Positions 1-12,900 of a DNA stretch of 64,000 nt are shown piece after piece. The translations under genes were made by a program, and so were the position numbers. The notes under the pieces were generated by a model, which was not told the origin of the DNA, did not search any database, and saw only the letters and a program-made list of their open reading frames with translations. The stretch comes from Pardosa pseudoannulata (Eukaryota > Arthropoda > Arachnida > Araneae > Lycosidae), in NCBI GenBank assembly GCA_032207245.1, contig CM063498.1:51765339-51829338 (forward strand), read 5' to 3'. Numbering within the stretch: position 1 is the first letter of the stretch; every line of letters starts with the position of its first letter.

Positions 1-1
1 T

Positions 2-136
2 GAGAAGGTTACTACACCTGGCATCGTTCAAATTGAGAAGGTTACTACACCTGGCAAAACCACCAAAAAGCAAAGAAACGTAAATCGGCCTTTAGTTAAA
101 AAGATAACAAAATATGAAACTGGTAAAAGAAAATGA
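2..136 (+). CDS. 3' end of an unidentified gene (partial last exon), repeat-bearing basic C-terminus
   Basis: An open frame enters from the left edge and runs 44 codons to a TGA at 134-136. It begins with two copies of the block IEKVTTPG; the DNA repeats with a period of 33 bp (bases 1 and 34), so the protein repeats every 11 residues (IEKVTTPGIVQ). A lysine/arginine-rich tail follows (KTTKKQRNVNRP, then LVKKITKYETGKRK). A 33-bp period that keeps frame and stop-free composition in such A+T-rich DNA argue for real coding sequence. A possible poly(A) signal AATAAA lies at 194-199. The gene is convergent with VPS50. The family cannot be named from this fragment. It is too short to be sure that it is not a translated minisatellite. 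Confidence 0.55.
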   Translation, partial: EKVTTPGIVQIEKVTTPGKTTKKQRNVNRPLVKKITKYETGKRK

Positions 137-1089
137 AAAACTTAATAGTTGTCGATGCATTCAAAAGTTTCTACAATGTAAAAAATACAAATTAATAAAA
201 TGTGATAAAATTAGCTTGAGGGTTTTCTAACATTTCATTCTTTAATATAAGTGTTATTTACACTGACAAATAAAAGCTAAAAGCACATTTTAAGTTGAAA
301 TCTGTTCTAATATTTCTTAAGTAAATGTGAACAAATTAACAGCCAACATTCTCTTACCAATTCTGTCTAGAGCCAAACACATAAAATAAATGTAGTCATT
401 AAGCCAGGAGTACCTTACTAAAAATTAGAAATATGAGAAAGAAAAATAAAATATTATTCGAGAAAACTTTAAACTGGTGCTTATATACCTTCTATGTATA
501 GCTATTTAAACAGTAATAACGTACAGGACGGATAAAATAAAGACTAGATTTGAAATTGTGTTTCACACAATAAATCATAAGACATGAAACAGCAGTTTTA
601 AATCTTTCATACAAAACTAGTGGCACACGAGTCAAAAACTCAACATTTACTTACAAAATTAATCAAAATTCAAATACTTCAACAAAAAAAAAGCATTCAA
701 AACATAATTACCCTAAAAAAATATTAAATGTTAAGAGATAAAAAATATATGTTTCTAAACCAACACCATATAAACATGAAAAAAAGTGCAAAAATTTGCA
801 AACACACATTGAGAAAAATGGAAATACTTCCTTTAAATCCATATCCAACAATAACACTTCCATTACACTGTTGTTGGCAGCAGTTAGCAACATATAGCAA
901 GTGTGCCACACTTGTTTGTAGGTGTCAAAGCATAGAGAGACAATTACGTAGGATTACACATTTTACATTCTGAAGTTCATTTATATAAAAGTTATTTGTA
1001 TTAATTGTGAGCATTTTCTAACAAAACATAATTTTGAATTTTATATCCTAATGCTAACGTAAATTTTTCAAAAAATACAACTAATAGAT
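137..1089. other. 3' UTR candidate and A+T-rich intergenic DNA
   Basis: After the stop at 136 the sequence becomes typical A+T-rich noncoding DNA. AATAAA at 194-199 could end the plus-strand transcript. I see no conserved coding frame or structured repeat before the hAT terminus at 1090. Confidence 0.5.
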
Positions 1090-2168
1090 CAGGCATGTCC
1101 AACCCGCGGCCCATGGGTCACATGTGGCCCATTTAAAAACTTTTTTCGGCCCAATTAAAGTTTTCAACTGTATATATAGTTTTAGTCATTTTGACTATAT
1201 ACAGTTGAAACATAGAATTTTAGTTGTTAATGTTTACAATAATAAATATGACATATTATCAACGCCGTAGGCAGGGGGTGGGATTTGGGGGACTGGTCCC
1301 CCCCAAAAAAATTTTGAAAGACCATTTTGTAGATAGACAATGTCCCCCGTTTGTGTGTGTGTGTGTGTGTGCTATCTTCCTAGCTGTTCATTAACATGTA
1401 CAGTTATTCTCTTAGAAAAAAACCACTCAGACCATAAAAGTCTTGCTGGGCCGCTGGCCGGAAATACAGTGCTTTCCCTTTCATCAATTGAAGTATCATT
1501 CACAAATAAAGATGTCTTTCTCCCTTGGTCCCCCTCCGAAAATAATTTCTGCCTACGGCCCTACATATTATAAACGTTAAGACTTAATAGTAATCAACGT
1601 AAACCTGGTTTTTCAGTAGGGTTAGAGAGGTTACATTGAAATTTCAGTGTTCTAGCAAATTCTGTCAATTGGCCATTACTTATACAACCAGCTGACTCAT
1701 TTAATTTTTTCGAAATTAAACATGGTCAAAACAAAGTGTCACAACAGGTTGCTTGATAAAAACATGACCTATCCACAAGGATGTGCGTCGTATACATTAC
1801 CTGTTGATATTAACAAAATCTCTAGTAAAATACAAATAATTTTAAAATAATACATGTGGTAGTGCTTGTGAATAAACTACAATATATATTTATAGTATAA
1901 ATATATTTTAACCCTCATGATTAGGGAGGAAGGTAAGGTGTTGGGGTGATTATAAATACAATATAGTTAATGTTTATTGCCGTTGTAGTTATGATATATG
2001 TATAACAACTTTCATGTACAGTCGCAGCTGGCACTGTGAAAATGTGTATTTTGAATATAGCATGATAATAAAATATTTTATTTGCTGTTATATTTTTATA
2101 TGTGCAGCCCACCTCAGTTCAGTAAATAGTTTTTTGGCCCACCAACCGATTTGGGTTGGTCACCCCTG
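1090..2168. mobile_element. hAT-type nonautonomous DNA transposon, old, with a nested insertion
   Basis: The left end reads CAGGCATGTCCAACC followed by GCGGCCC-rich sequence; the right end, reverse-complemented, reads CAGGGGTGACCAACCC. Such CAGGGGTGNCCAACC termini with GGCCC-rich subterminal DNA are widespread in animal hAT elements. Flanking octamers TAATAGAT (1082-1089) and TAATATAG (2169-2176) look like a decayed 8-bp target duplication. No transposase frame remains. A hairpin with ~17-nt arms (about 1167-1210) and the insertion at 1264-1562 lie inside. Confidence 0.7.
1264..1562. mobile_element. Small GC-rich inverted-repeat element nested in the hAT element
   Basis: The ends are complementary: GCCGTAGGCAG on the left and CTGCCTACGGC on the right, each followed inward by G- or C-rich runs containing GGGGGACTGG or CTTGGTCCCCC. 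Flanking ACATATTATCAAC and ACATATTATAAAC match at 12 of 13 positions, which suggests a target duplication, although 13 bp is long for a DNA transposon. A (TG)n tract lies near 1351-1370. No coding capacity is seen. Confidence 0.5.
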
Positions 2169-2849
2169 TAATATAGCCCCTAGAATTATATTACATTTTT
2201 TCTTAAATTATTTTTACTAGATTTTGACGATTATTTGAGTTCTATCATTTAAATTTAAACTAATGATAATGATAATAGTAGTTAAAAAATAAATATGCTC
2301 AATTCCCAAGATATTAACACTACTTTTTCTCTTCTGTACTATGCCATGAGTCAAAAAATTGAGTATTTTAATATTTCAAACATATCTAATTCATTAAACC
2401 ATGAATAAAAAGCATTTGTTTTCTAGTGCCACATAAACCCCTACATGTCTATGTCTATACAATTATTAAGTAAAACAATTTATTTTGTTTATAGATTGCT
2501 CACAATTTAAACTTCATAATATATTCAATACATTATATTCATGTAATGCCTCCTACAAAAGCAATAATTACACACTTCTGTAAAACACTTACATACAGTA
2601 TCATATTATGTATTGATAGTATACAAGTATTTAGAAAAAGTATACAGTTATTTAAATAACTTCATTTTGTATTAAAGAGTCAACTGTAAGAAAATTTTTT
2701 TGTATTAAAATATATTTTGAGATAAATAGAATTTTTACTATATAGTGGTAGCTCCCTTCCCCCACCCCATTTTAAAAATAATAATAAATAATATTCATGC
2801 TGAAGTGGTATATGTCTCCAAACTATATTTAGTTAAAATGTGTAAAGTA

Positions 2850-2877
2850 AATGCATAGTGTCTAGACACTATGCATT
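2850..2877. repeat. Perfect 28-bp palindrome
   Basis: AATGCATAGTGTCT is followed at once by its exact reverse complement, with TCTAGA at the centre. The flanking bases do not extend the symmetry. It lies in the intergenic region between the convergent genes. Confidence 0.8.
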
Positions 2878-3009
2878 ATTCAGTCAAAATTATTCTAAAA
2901 TGTGGCACACTTACATGAATCAGTTACCAGTTGCTAGTATAAATTATTATTCTGTAACATCTTAAGGAATTTACATGAACAACTATTTAGTGATTTTTTA
3001 AAAAAAATT

Positions 3010-3740
3010 AAAGGGAAAAAATAGCTTTATTTTGCACTCCAAAGAATTTGTTTTTCATCTCTCAAGATTTCATGGATTTATACAGAGTTTTTAATTACGT
3101 CTAAAATTTAGATTATCACATACTAGAATGTAAAAGCTGGAATAATAAGTTAATTTAATTGTACTTCAAAACTACAGTTAAGAGGAAGAAGCAAAATTAA
3201 AGAGAAAAGCTTATGACATTCATTTTCCTGAACTTGAATAAGCTCTTGCTCTACTTTTTTATTATGATATTATCTAATTAAATTTTGTTTTTCTTGGCTT
3301 CTCAAGAATAAAATTCTTCAATTTAGAGATTTTAAAAAATTGCAGTGAAAAAAAGTTTTTTTTAGCACTATAAAGGGTTTGTTTTTTCATCTCTCAAAAA
3401 TACTTAAATCTATAAAGACTTCTCAATTATGTCCAAAATTTAACTAACACATAGTAGAATGTATAATTTGGAAGAATAAGTTGATTTAATTTACTTAAAA
3501 ACTATAGTTTTTGACAACAAGGAAAAACATTTTGACAGAAGAACAGTCATTCTCCTAATCTGGATTAAGATTTGCTGTACTTTTTTTCTTTGGATGTTTT
3601 CTAACTAAATTTTGTATTTCTTGACTTCTCCAGTATAAAATTTTGCCATCTCTTTTAAACAGATAAAAAAAAAGAATTTTTTAAAGCATATAAGGAACTT
3701 TCAGATCATTTCTGAAAAAAATTATGTGACAAAGAAATTT
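3010..3740. repeat. Diverged ~340-bp tandem duplication (two full units and a partial third)
   Basis: Shared blocks recur in the same order about 340 bp apart. Unit 1 (about 3010-3345) and unit 2 (about 3346-3680) both carry TTTTTCATCTCTCAA, an AATTAYGTCYAAAATTTA block, a TAGAATGTA block, AATAAGTTRATTTAAT and TCTAAYTAAATTTTG. A partial third unit starts near 3684. No reading frame is preserved. It may be satellite-like DNA or an amplified remnant of a mobile element. Confidence 0.65.
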
Positions 3741-3987
3741 GGAATAATGATATATTTTTGCATTTGCAAACTGTATATTACAGTTAAATAATATATTATT
3801 AAACTATTTAAACATAATACATTAACATAGTTTTATAATACATTATTTAACCATAGTATACTTTTCGAATAAATATAAAACTTTTAAACATTTATAATAT
3901 AAACAATTCTAGTTTGCAGCATATACTAAAAAGATTTTTGATAAAACAGAAATTTTAATCTGAAAGGTAATATTGTGAATAATAAAG

Positions 3988-4018
<31 letters not shown>

Positions 4019-6802
4019 TCTTAAAATTTGAAAAGAAGTAAAATTAGAAAAGCACCAAAGAGATTTATGATAAAATGAAAATCACTCTAATTTAAATGAT
4101 AATACTAAAAACAGCAAAACTATATTTTATATTTTTGAAAATAATATATATTTATAATTAAATAAAATTTTAAAATATGTAACACATTATTATTTGCATA
4201 CTATTTGTTACAGAATAATACAGAAAAATTGTAAAACAGCAATTTTTTTTTTAATTTTATATAAATTTCATTCCTTGGTAGTGAATAAAAGTAAGATGAT
4301 TTATGACATGATTTTAAATACAGTTTAAATAAATGAAATTTATATAATACTTAAATGTATACTTTCTTTAGAGTGATTTATTAAGAGATGGGAAAATGCT
4401 CAAATATATGCTTAAAACACCAAAACCATTAATTATTTTACAGTTACTATATTCTACAGATTACTAAATTTATAAATAACTATCAAAAAAATTAAAAGCT
4501 TGAAAAAAAACAGCAAAGGACGGTAAGATAAATACAATTAAAATATGGAGGAGGGATTTAAAATATTTTCCAAAGTTTAAAGTTATAACATTTTTTTATT
4601 TCTTAAAAATATAAACTGTGTACCATTTATATCACTAATCTAACAATGTTTATTGTCAACAACTATATGACAAAGACAGTATTAAAAAAATAATTAAAAT
4701 GCTTCATACATACCTACCAACAAGTCATTTAATCCTACAATTTTGTGCATTGAAAATGTGAAATGCATACTTAATCTGCAACTCAATTCATAATTTTATG
4801 TATGAATCTTAATAGATAACACTTTAATTGGACATGGTATCCCAAATATGGTCAAAATACTGAGTCTTCTTGTTATTGGTTCATATTATTGTTCTAACCC
4901 TTCTATATGTGCTTCAAAATTTAGAAGTCTATACTTGCAAAATTTCGTAAGTTACTTGCCTACATAATTTCCTTTATAAAGGCTTTTTTTTTTAAAAAAA
5001 AAAGAAAAAAAAAAAAAAAAAAAAAAAGGCTTTTTTTTCTACTTCATGCCTGGCCGCAATAAACTTGAAGGATCCTACTGGAAATATATTTAATTCTGAA
5101 AGCCACAATAAGATGAAAAAAATTTTACAGCATTATAATTATAGTTTTTATCATTTTTACTCTAACAAAAATTTATAAATAACAATAAAAATATAATATT
5201 AATCCATTGATTTATTGATTCTTATTTTTAATGTTTAGGAATATTTATAAAAATCAGTAAATCAATTGATTAATATTATATTTACTAAAATAAACATGAC
5301 GTTTGTTTCAATTATAAATTTTGCTAATTCCATCAATTGCTGCAAAATTTTATTGGTGAGTTGTATGTAGTGTGCAGGCTGTGATTTGATCACCCAATAT
5401 TATACATTTTTTTTATTATTATTTCCCTGCATTTAAAATAAAGCTGTTTGTATTCAAGAAACAAGTGTTAAAAATTTTTATACAAGTTTTTTATAACATA
5501 TAAAATAAAACTAAGCATGGAATTAGCAAATAGGATACTTACTCATTTTTTATAAACATATATATAAAAGAAACTGTCAAATTTCATTGTCTTTAACAGT
5601 AAGTGTCCATTTCTTTTAAAATTATAATTGAGAAATATCTGAAAGTGTATGCGCAGTTTAGTGTATTATTACATAATACATCATACTATGTAATAATAGT
5701 ATATTATACAGTACGTAAAAATGCTTGAAGCAATAATATTAATATTTGAAAAGTTATAATAATTTTTAAAGACTTTTAAAAGGCTTAAAATATTAAATTT
5801 AAACAACTAAAGTAACAGTTTAAACAAGCTTTACTTTTCTGAATATGCTTCAAACTGTAAAATAAAATACCACACTTAACTGTAAAAATTTTTTAAAGAG
5901 TACCTTGTACCTTAAACATGAAATTTAAGCATAATTACAGAAAACTTATAAGGTTTGAAATGTTTTCTTTCTTGTATGCATAAGTAGGATCAATACACAT
6001 GTTACATAAAGTAGAAAAAGTATTGAATTTTAGACAGAAATAAATTATATAAATAAAGAATAAAAATGGATTTTTTGCATATACATACAACAAATACAAT
6101 TTTGTATATAATCTTCATTATATATCCCCAAATTCCCATTCTATTTTTATGATTTCAAAAGTAATTTACTTCCTATATTTTGAAATTTAGTAATGAATTT
6201 TAAAACCTTTTTAATATAATTCTAAAAGATACAGTCTTAGCATATAACTATACAATATTACAGCATGATTAAAACCTGTACAATGTACAGCGAAAATTCA
6301 CAAGTTGGTAGGTAAGCTAATATTATACACCACACTTAGCAACAGTAAAAGAATTCCAAAATTAATACATTTGAAAGTTCATGTCTAAAAAAAAACAGCC
6401 ATTAAAAAACTCAAACTTAACTGGAAAAGAAACTTAGTGTCTATAATTACTGACATTAAGTAGATAAATTTATAACTTAATCAGTTAAACACTGTTTTTA
6501 CAATCTACCCACATCACGTAACTTTCAATAATAATATACCTTTTATAAACTACCATACTCCTTTATCACTATCAACAATAACTAACTTCTAACAAAAACA
6601 AATATACCTTTCAAGCAGCACATTTTCAACATAAATATTGTAATTTAGAAATTTAAATACAAATTGTTTAAGTTACCTCATTCAGTTCATGAATAACAGG
6701 TATATATACAGCTTTAAAATTCTAAATCACACATTACAAAAATTCTGAGACAAACACTTTCCTGTGTTACAAAAAAGTTTTGGCCTAAAACATTGGAATT
6801 AG
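3741..6802. other. A+T-rich intergenic DNA including the VPS50 3' flank
   Basis: No supported coding frame. It holds a short (TA)n near 3990-4018, a long A-rich run near 5000-5027 flanked by copies of AAAGGCTTTTTTTT, and the hairpin at 5191-5281. The VPS50 3' untranslated region must begin just below 6803, but I could not single out one poly(A) signal. Confidence 0.5.
5191..5281. repeat. Long hairpin, 30-bp arms
   Basis: Left arm 5191-5220 and right arm 5252-5281 are inverted copies differing at 2 of 30 positions, with a 31-nt loop. It may lie in the VPS50 3' untranslated region or just beyond. Confidence 0.7.
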
Positions 6803-6916
6803 TCACCTCTTCAGTTTATCACCTTCTTCAATCAGGTTAATCAGTCTCTGTCTTCCTTTTTTATTTAATTGTGTTATGCAGTTAACCAAACCAATTAATT
6901 GCCTGTTAGTATATTC
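6803..6916 (-). CDS. VPS50: VPS50 coding exon 26 with stop (residues 918-954)
   Basis: 114 nt encoding [20 protein letters not shown] then [17 protein letters not shown], stop TGA at 6805-6803. It matches the family C-terminus in length and sequence, including the basic end. Acceptor tttcag|. Confidence 0.96.
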   Translation of the reverse strand, partial: EYTNRQLIGLVNCITQLNKKGRQRLINLIEEGDKLKR

Positions 6917-9900
6917 CTGAAACAGAAAATTGAGTTCAATAAAATTATTAATTTATTAATTAATTCAATTTTATTTTTTATTTATTAGCCTCATATGAAA
7001 TAACTGTGAGTGTAAATTAAATGAATATTTTACAATACATAGTCTAATTCTGTAGTTACAAATCAATATACCAATACAATTTTTATTCGCCCTACAGTAT
7101 CACAGTACAATTGGTAGCTTGCAAGCTGTATGTGGCCCTCAAATTGAATTTTAGTTTCAGTTTATGTCATTTCAATTAACACTGAAACTAACTCGGTAAC
7201 TTTGAACTATAAGTATCAAATACAATCATGCAGCATTTAGGCTGGCATATTTATTGCATATAATCAAGTACCAGGAATAAAGATCTTCACACCTTTGGAT
7301 AAAGGAAACTGTCCCCATTAACATGATATATGTCCAATTAAAATATAGAAACTTCCTTAAATATTCTCCATTTGGAAATATTATTTGACTCCTAACAACA
7401 ATTATTAGTTTAAAAGTTCATACGAAAAATCTAATCATTGCCTGATGAAGCTATCATTGAGATTTTTTCATATACATTAAATACATTTTAAAACTTTATT
7501 TTCATACTTTTTTTTCCATGAAAATAAACTACATAATCATTAATGACACTAATTTTTTAATAACTACCCATCTTTGTCCCCTGAAATGTTTGTAAAAGAT
7601 AAAAGCCTGAATAACTGAGGGAAGTTGAACAGATAAACTATCCTACATATAATAATAAACAAAAAGCTTATTTTATTATTCCTTGGTATCATGAATGTAA
7701 AAGTATTAAGTAAAAGAAAGGGAAAATTTCATATAAATGTCATTTATATAAAGCATTTTTTTTTTAAATTTCAGTTAAACAATGTTTTTTTAAATTTAAA
7801 CAACAGTTTTCACTATAAAGGACCTTAAAGCGAAATAAATAATTTAATAATAATTATAACATATATCTCACCCTATGTGAACGTATCCATTGTTCCAAGT
7901 TAGGTTCAAGCATATAATAAGCTTTAATATAATTTTCCACTTGTTCTTTTCCAGGAACTGGCTGTACATCAGTAAGTCGTTCAACTTTACTAAGAAACTG
8001 TTGGTAATCTAATTGCATGAGTGCTCTACCACCATTTGTGCACTTTTTGGCTTGAGAAAATCTGTTGGGGATAAAATGATTAACATATTTAACCTCTTAT
8101 CTGAAATTCTAATAAAAATGCAATGCCACAACAAGTGTCAACCAACACTGTATAAATTTATAGCTGCTAAAATTTGCAAAAAAGGCAGCCATTTTAATTT
8201 GAAAGAGGGCAGCCAACAGTCTATGATTTGTACTGGAAGCAAAGAAATGTAAGATGTGAGAGTCATGTAAACCAATTAACTGAATAAGTATTGAAGACAC
8301 AAAAAGTAACAACATAAAAATAAGAAAAGGGAAAAAAATCTGTTGAAGCTTTATAATTATATATTTACCAGACTTTAGTTTTGTCATCATGATTTGTATC
8401 AACTTCAGAGAGGCACCAAACCCTAAGATCGCCACTTCCCTATAGCTTTCTTGCTCTACAGTTATGGGTATATCCCAAATTTTTACTAGAATTATGTATT
8501 AATTAGTATGAAATAATCAAGCCTCTGTTAATTAGAAATTCTCACAAAAATATAAAGAAATTGCAACACTAATTATGGCACAATAATCCTTTGGCTACCC
8601 ATCCCTAATGTCCAGTAAAGCAGAAAAAAACTTTCTTTTATTTGCATAATTTATATCTTGATCTCTCAACCTCTCATCAACCAAAGTAAAGCATGTTTAT
8701 CCTTTAAAGTATAATATACAACATTTATAACAAAAATGAAATTTTCGTAAAATTGAGAATACTTTACCCTTCAATAAAGGAATGATTAGCTAGCTTGATG
8801 CAATGTTCCCATAGAAGATCATAAGCTTCCTTAGGTATTGGAATTTTTTTGGAAACTTCAGTCAGTCTCATGCTGAATATTTGTAACTCCTAAAGATTCA
8901 GTTTCATCATTAAGCGTTGCTTGTATATTTGATTACAATAAAAAAATGACACAAACAAAATTATTAAAAAAAAAATTAAGCACTCTGTAAGAGGGGAAAA
9001 CATATTGAGAGTTTGAAAAAAAGTATTTTTTAAACCTTTCTGCAATATTCTTGAAATCATAGATGTATTAAAATTCTATATAAATATTGCAAAAAAAAAA
9101 ATATTCAGAAGCTTATGAATTAAAGAACTGTCTTAGAGCAATGAAATTTTGTCCATTAGTAAAACTACATGTATAATTTCATGGAAAACTAAAAATTAAC
9201 TCAAATTTTGTCTGATTTAAATATTACTATGAACTAGCGTGACTAAAATATAAAACATAAACAATAACAGGAAAATCTTTAAAGAAGTAAAGGTTAAAAT
9301 GAGCTTATTATTTAAATTAAGATAATTTAAGTCCAGTCATATATATCAGACATTAAAAATCTTTAAAATAAAAAAATTAATATTTTCAAAATATTCTAAA
9401 ATTCATCTCTTTAGACTGCTACACATAACCTTCCCCTCTTAAGTGCAAAAAGCAAGAAAGAAATAATGGTTACATACCCTGAGTAAAATATCGACATAAC
9501 TACTATGCTGTGACATGATTTCATTAATATCCCATTTCACTGCTGTCATAAGAGTAATCACTTGATCATAATCCACAGTTCTTGTTACAACAGCCATATA
9601 AATGGGACGTCGTAGCTCTGATGCTTGACTTACAGTCTGGCATACAGTTAAAAAGTATTTAAGTTAAGAACTACTCATTTCACATGCAAAGAAAACTTAG
9701 TTCATTCTCAAACTAAAATCCTTTGATTTTATTTTCTTTTAGAAATATAAAAGTCTCACTAGAAGACAAGTGATCAAAGTTTAATATTTAAACATATATA
9801 CTTTTAATAAACTAACATAGAATAAAAAAATATATTGCCAAGTTAAAAACAATACTTATCACACATTATAAATAATACATACATATGCACAGTGTGCATA

Positions 9901-12900
9901 TGTCTGTATGGTTCATGAAAGCATACACACACACACACGTTGTATATATATGTGTGTGTGTGTGCAGAGATATGAATATACAAGTGTTACAGCCCTGTTG
10001 TTTACAACAAAAAAAACATATAGGTTTTTTTTAACTATAACCATCATGAATATAACAAAATGTTTATGATTTTGAAAGATGTCAATTTAAACATACTTGA
10101 TATTGTGTGAGTATATATGTGTGTGGCTCAACTGTCTTTATACAACTATAACAATAAATTTGGTTAAAAATTTTTAAAGGATATCTTTATACATAATTGA
10201 TATAATGTTGTATAAAACAGTTATAAAATAACTCTTACAGCAACATTATAACTTCATTAAAATTTTAATAAGATTTTTAAAATGATATCCAAGGTAAAAA
10301 ACAGTCAGTGTAGTTTTTCCTTTTCTAACAAATATTTGAAAGAATTTGTTAAGAGAAACACAATGATAAAGTTTTGAAATTAATAAAAAAGAACATTCTT
10401 TATAGAAATACATGATTTTATAAAGAAAATAAATTTAGAAGCCCCATTTAAAATGACAGCAATAATACAGAGAAATCACATCACAAAGTAAAGGATTTAC
10501 CTGGGAGCAAAATTGTTGCAAGAAAGCTCGCTTTGTGGATGGAATGAGAATTTCTAAATGTGGATGAAGCAGCTCAAATTGTTCAGCTAAAAATACTCTA
10601 AAATTATAAAAGGAAAAAAGCTCAATTTTCAGAAAAATTTTTAAGTGGCACATTCTATAATCATAGTTTATGTTTTTAATATAGCCTAAAAAGTTAAATA
10701 AGAAGAAATATAATAAATATGTATGTTCTTTACACTAAATGCAACTCATTTTACCCACTAAGCTATTTAATTTTAAAATAATACAAGTTGTCCTCATAAA
10801 AAAATCTTACCTAATTTAAATGACATACTATAGCTAAACCTTGCTGGCCATAACTGAGACCAATACATATACAAATAAACAAAAGTTTTAAAAATCCAGA
10901 CTTTTATCTTAAAATATGTAATTATGATTTACAAAGATATCCTTATCAGAAATTTAACATAAAGTCTAGAATGAGACACTTCATATAGTAAAAAAAAAGG
11001 CTAAATAATTCTTTAGGGGCAAATTACTTTATAAATATTCTTTTAATTATAAAATTTTGGATGATATTGTTTACTTTATCTGACTTTTACTTGTTGCTTT
11101 AGTTAAATCTGATTCTGAATGGACACAAACATCCATACCAACTACAGGGTTTGAACCCCTGGACTTTAGTACTGAAAAACCAATGTTTAGATGAATATGA
11201 CCTTACTGTCATCATAAATATTTTCATTACATTACAACGTTTTTCTCCACTGCACGGTATTTGACGGAGCACCGGGCCCGGAAGGGCATATCTCCAGTTA
11301 GTAAGATGAAAAGTTCTGAGAGGGATTGGTTCATTCGGTTATGTATAATATTAAGATGACAGTTCAGAATAATAGATAAATAATATATATACTAAGAGCA
11401 TTGAGTTGATTATATATAAAATTGTATAAAATAGTGGTTAAAAATTGAATAAAATGAGATTAAATGTGAATACATAGTGACTACATAAGATTAAAATGTG
11501 ATTAAATGCGGTTAAATGAGAGTAAATAAGAGTAAAAGTAGTCAAAATAATATTAAAACGTAGAAAAGTGTGCACAGGAACGTAAATCGGATCCTGGCAA
11601 AGGACCAATAGAATTTATGCAGTTACGAGTGGGAGGAGCCTAAGCCACCTTATTATTTTCACAAAATTTGATCTACTATTTAGAATTTAAAAATTTTTAT
11701 AGATTTCCTTAAGAGTAAAATTATGAAGGGGAGGGTCCTAATATTCTGAATGTACAAAAATTGAAGGGGGCGTAAGAGCAAAAAATCCCAATGCTCAGAT
11801 ACGTAATAAATGGATAGACAATCGTACTTGGCTTGAATATTGGTGAGTTTAAAGCACAGAAAAGTCGAATAACATGTGAAATGAGTGAATAACAGTGATT
11901 ATTGTTAATTTAGAAGAGAGGTCCGAGGCCGTCGTCTGAACTCCGGATCTTCGAAATCGTAGTCCGGAAGCTACATTACAACTTGTGAAACCTTATCATT
12001 GAAGCAATAAACATAATATAGAACTGTTTTACATGAGGGTACATTGGGATCTGTCTGTTTCTGCTTATGAAATAAAAATGTTTATTAGCAAACATTAAAA
12101 AATGTCACTAATAATCAATATAAAAAAGAGAGACTTACAAAGACTCAGCTGCAGCAACTCTTTCAGCTAAACCATACAAATCTTCAACTTTCTTAAGATT
12201 AACAAGACATGATAGAGTTGGTGCAGGAATTTTATCCTGTAATTTAAAAATCAACATATAAATTTCAAAATAATTCAAATTCTTTTACATCTGAAATAAT
12301 ACACATTTCAACAAAAATATTTAAATAACCTAAAAATTTGACATTTAAAATCTAAATAGTATATATATATATGTGATATATTAAAAACTACTCTCCTAAA
12401 GTTCTTCAAAATTCTCCCAATTCATGTTCTATCTTCTTAATGTTAACTTTCTAAGCCAATCAAATTAAAACAAATGATGTGATTAATTGAGATTACATTC
12501 CTCCTACACATCTCAAAACAAAAGGCTGATTTAATAACTAAATAAACTTTAACTATTAGCTGCTACATGTAGCCCTTTCTTTATCTTTTCTAACCCAGCT
12601 GCCAATTCTCTCAGGAAAAGGCACAGATCTTTGTAATTTTTATGCGGTTGCATGCAACTATTTTGGCATGAATGTTTTAACAAGCCACAAAAAAAAATTG
12701 ATTTAAGGTTCTCTCTCATGAAAATTACTGTGTGATTATCCACTCCTCAGGATGGCATTTCTACAAATCAACAGATGCCCATTTACCTCTAGCCTGTTTA
12801 CGTCATGATTGTTAGTTCTCCAACTTTAAGAGGAAAATAAAGGATTTTTGAGAAATATCATCTTGGCATTTCAGTAAACTGCTTTTCTAAAGGAGCAAAT

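Noticed and set aside
8109..8435. 108-codon minus-strand frame in VPS50 intron 24, and similar hydrophobic frames elsewhere in the introns
   Set aside because: Intronic A+T-rich DNA read against or across the gene; Phe/Ile/Leu/Lys-rich composition expected by chance.
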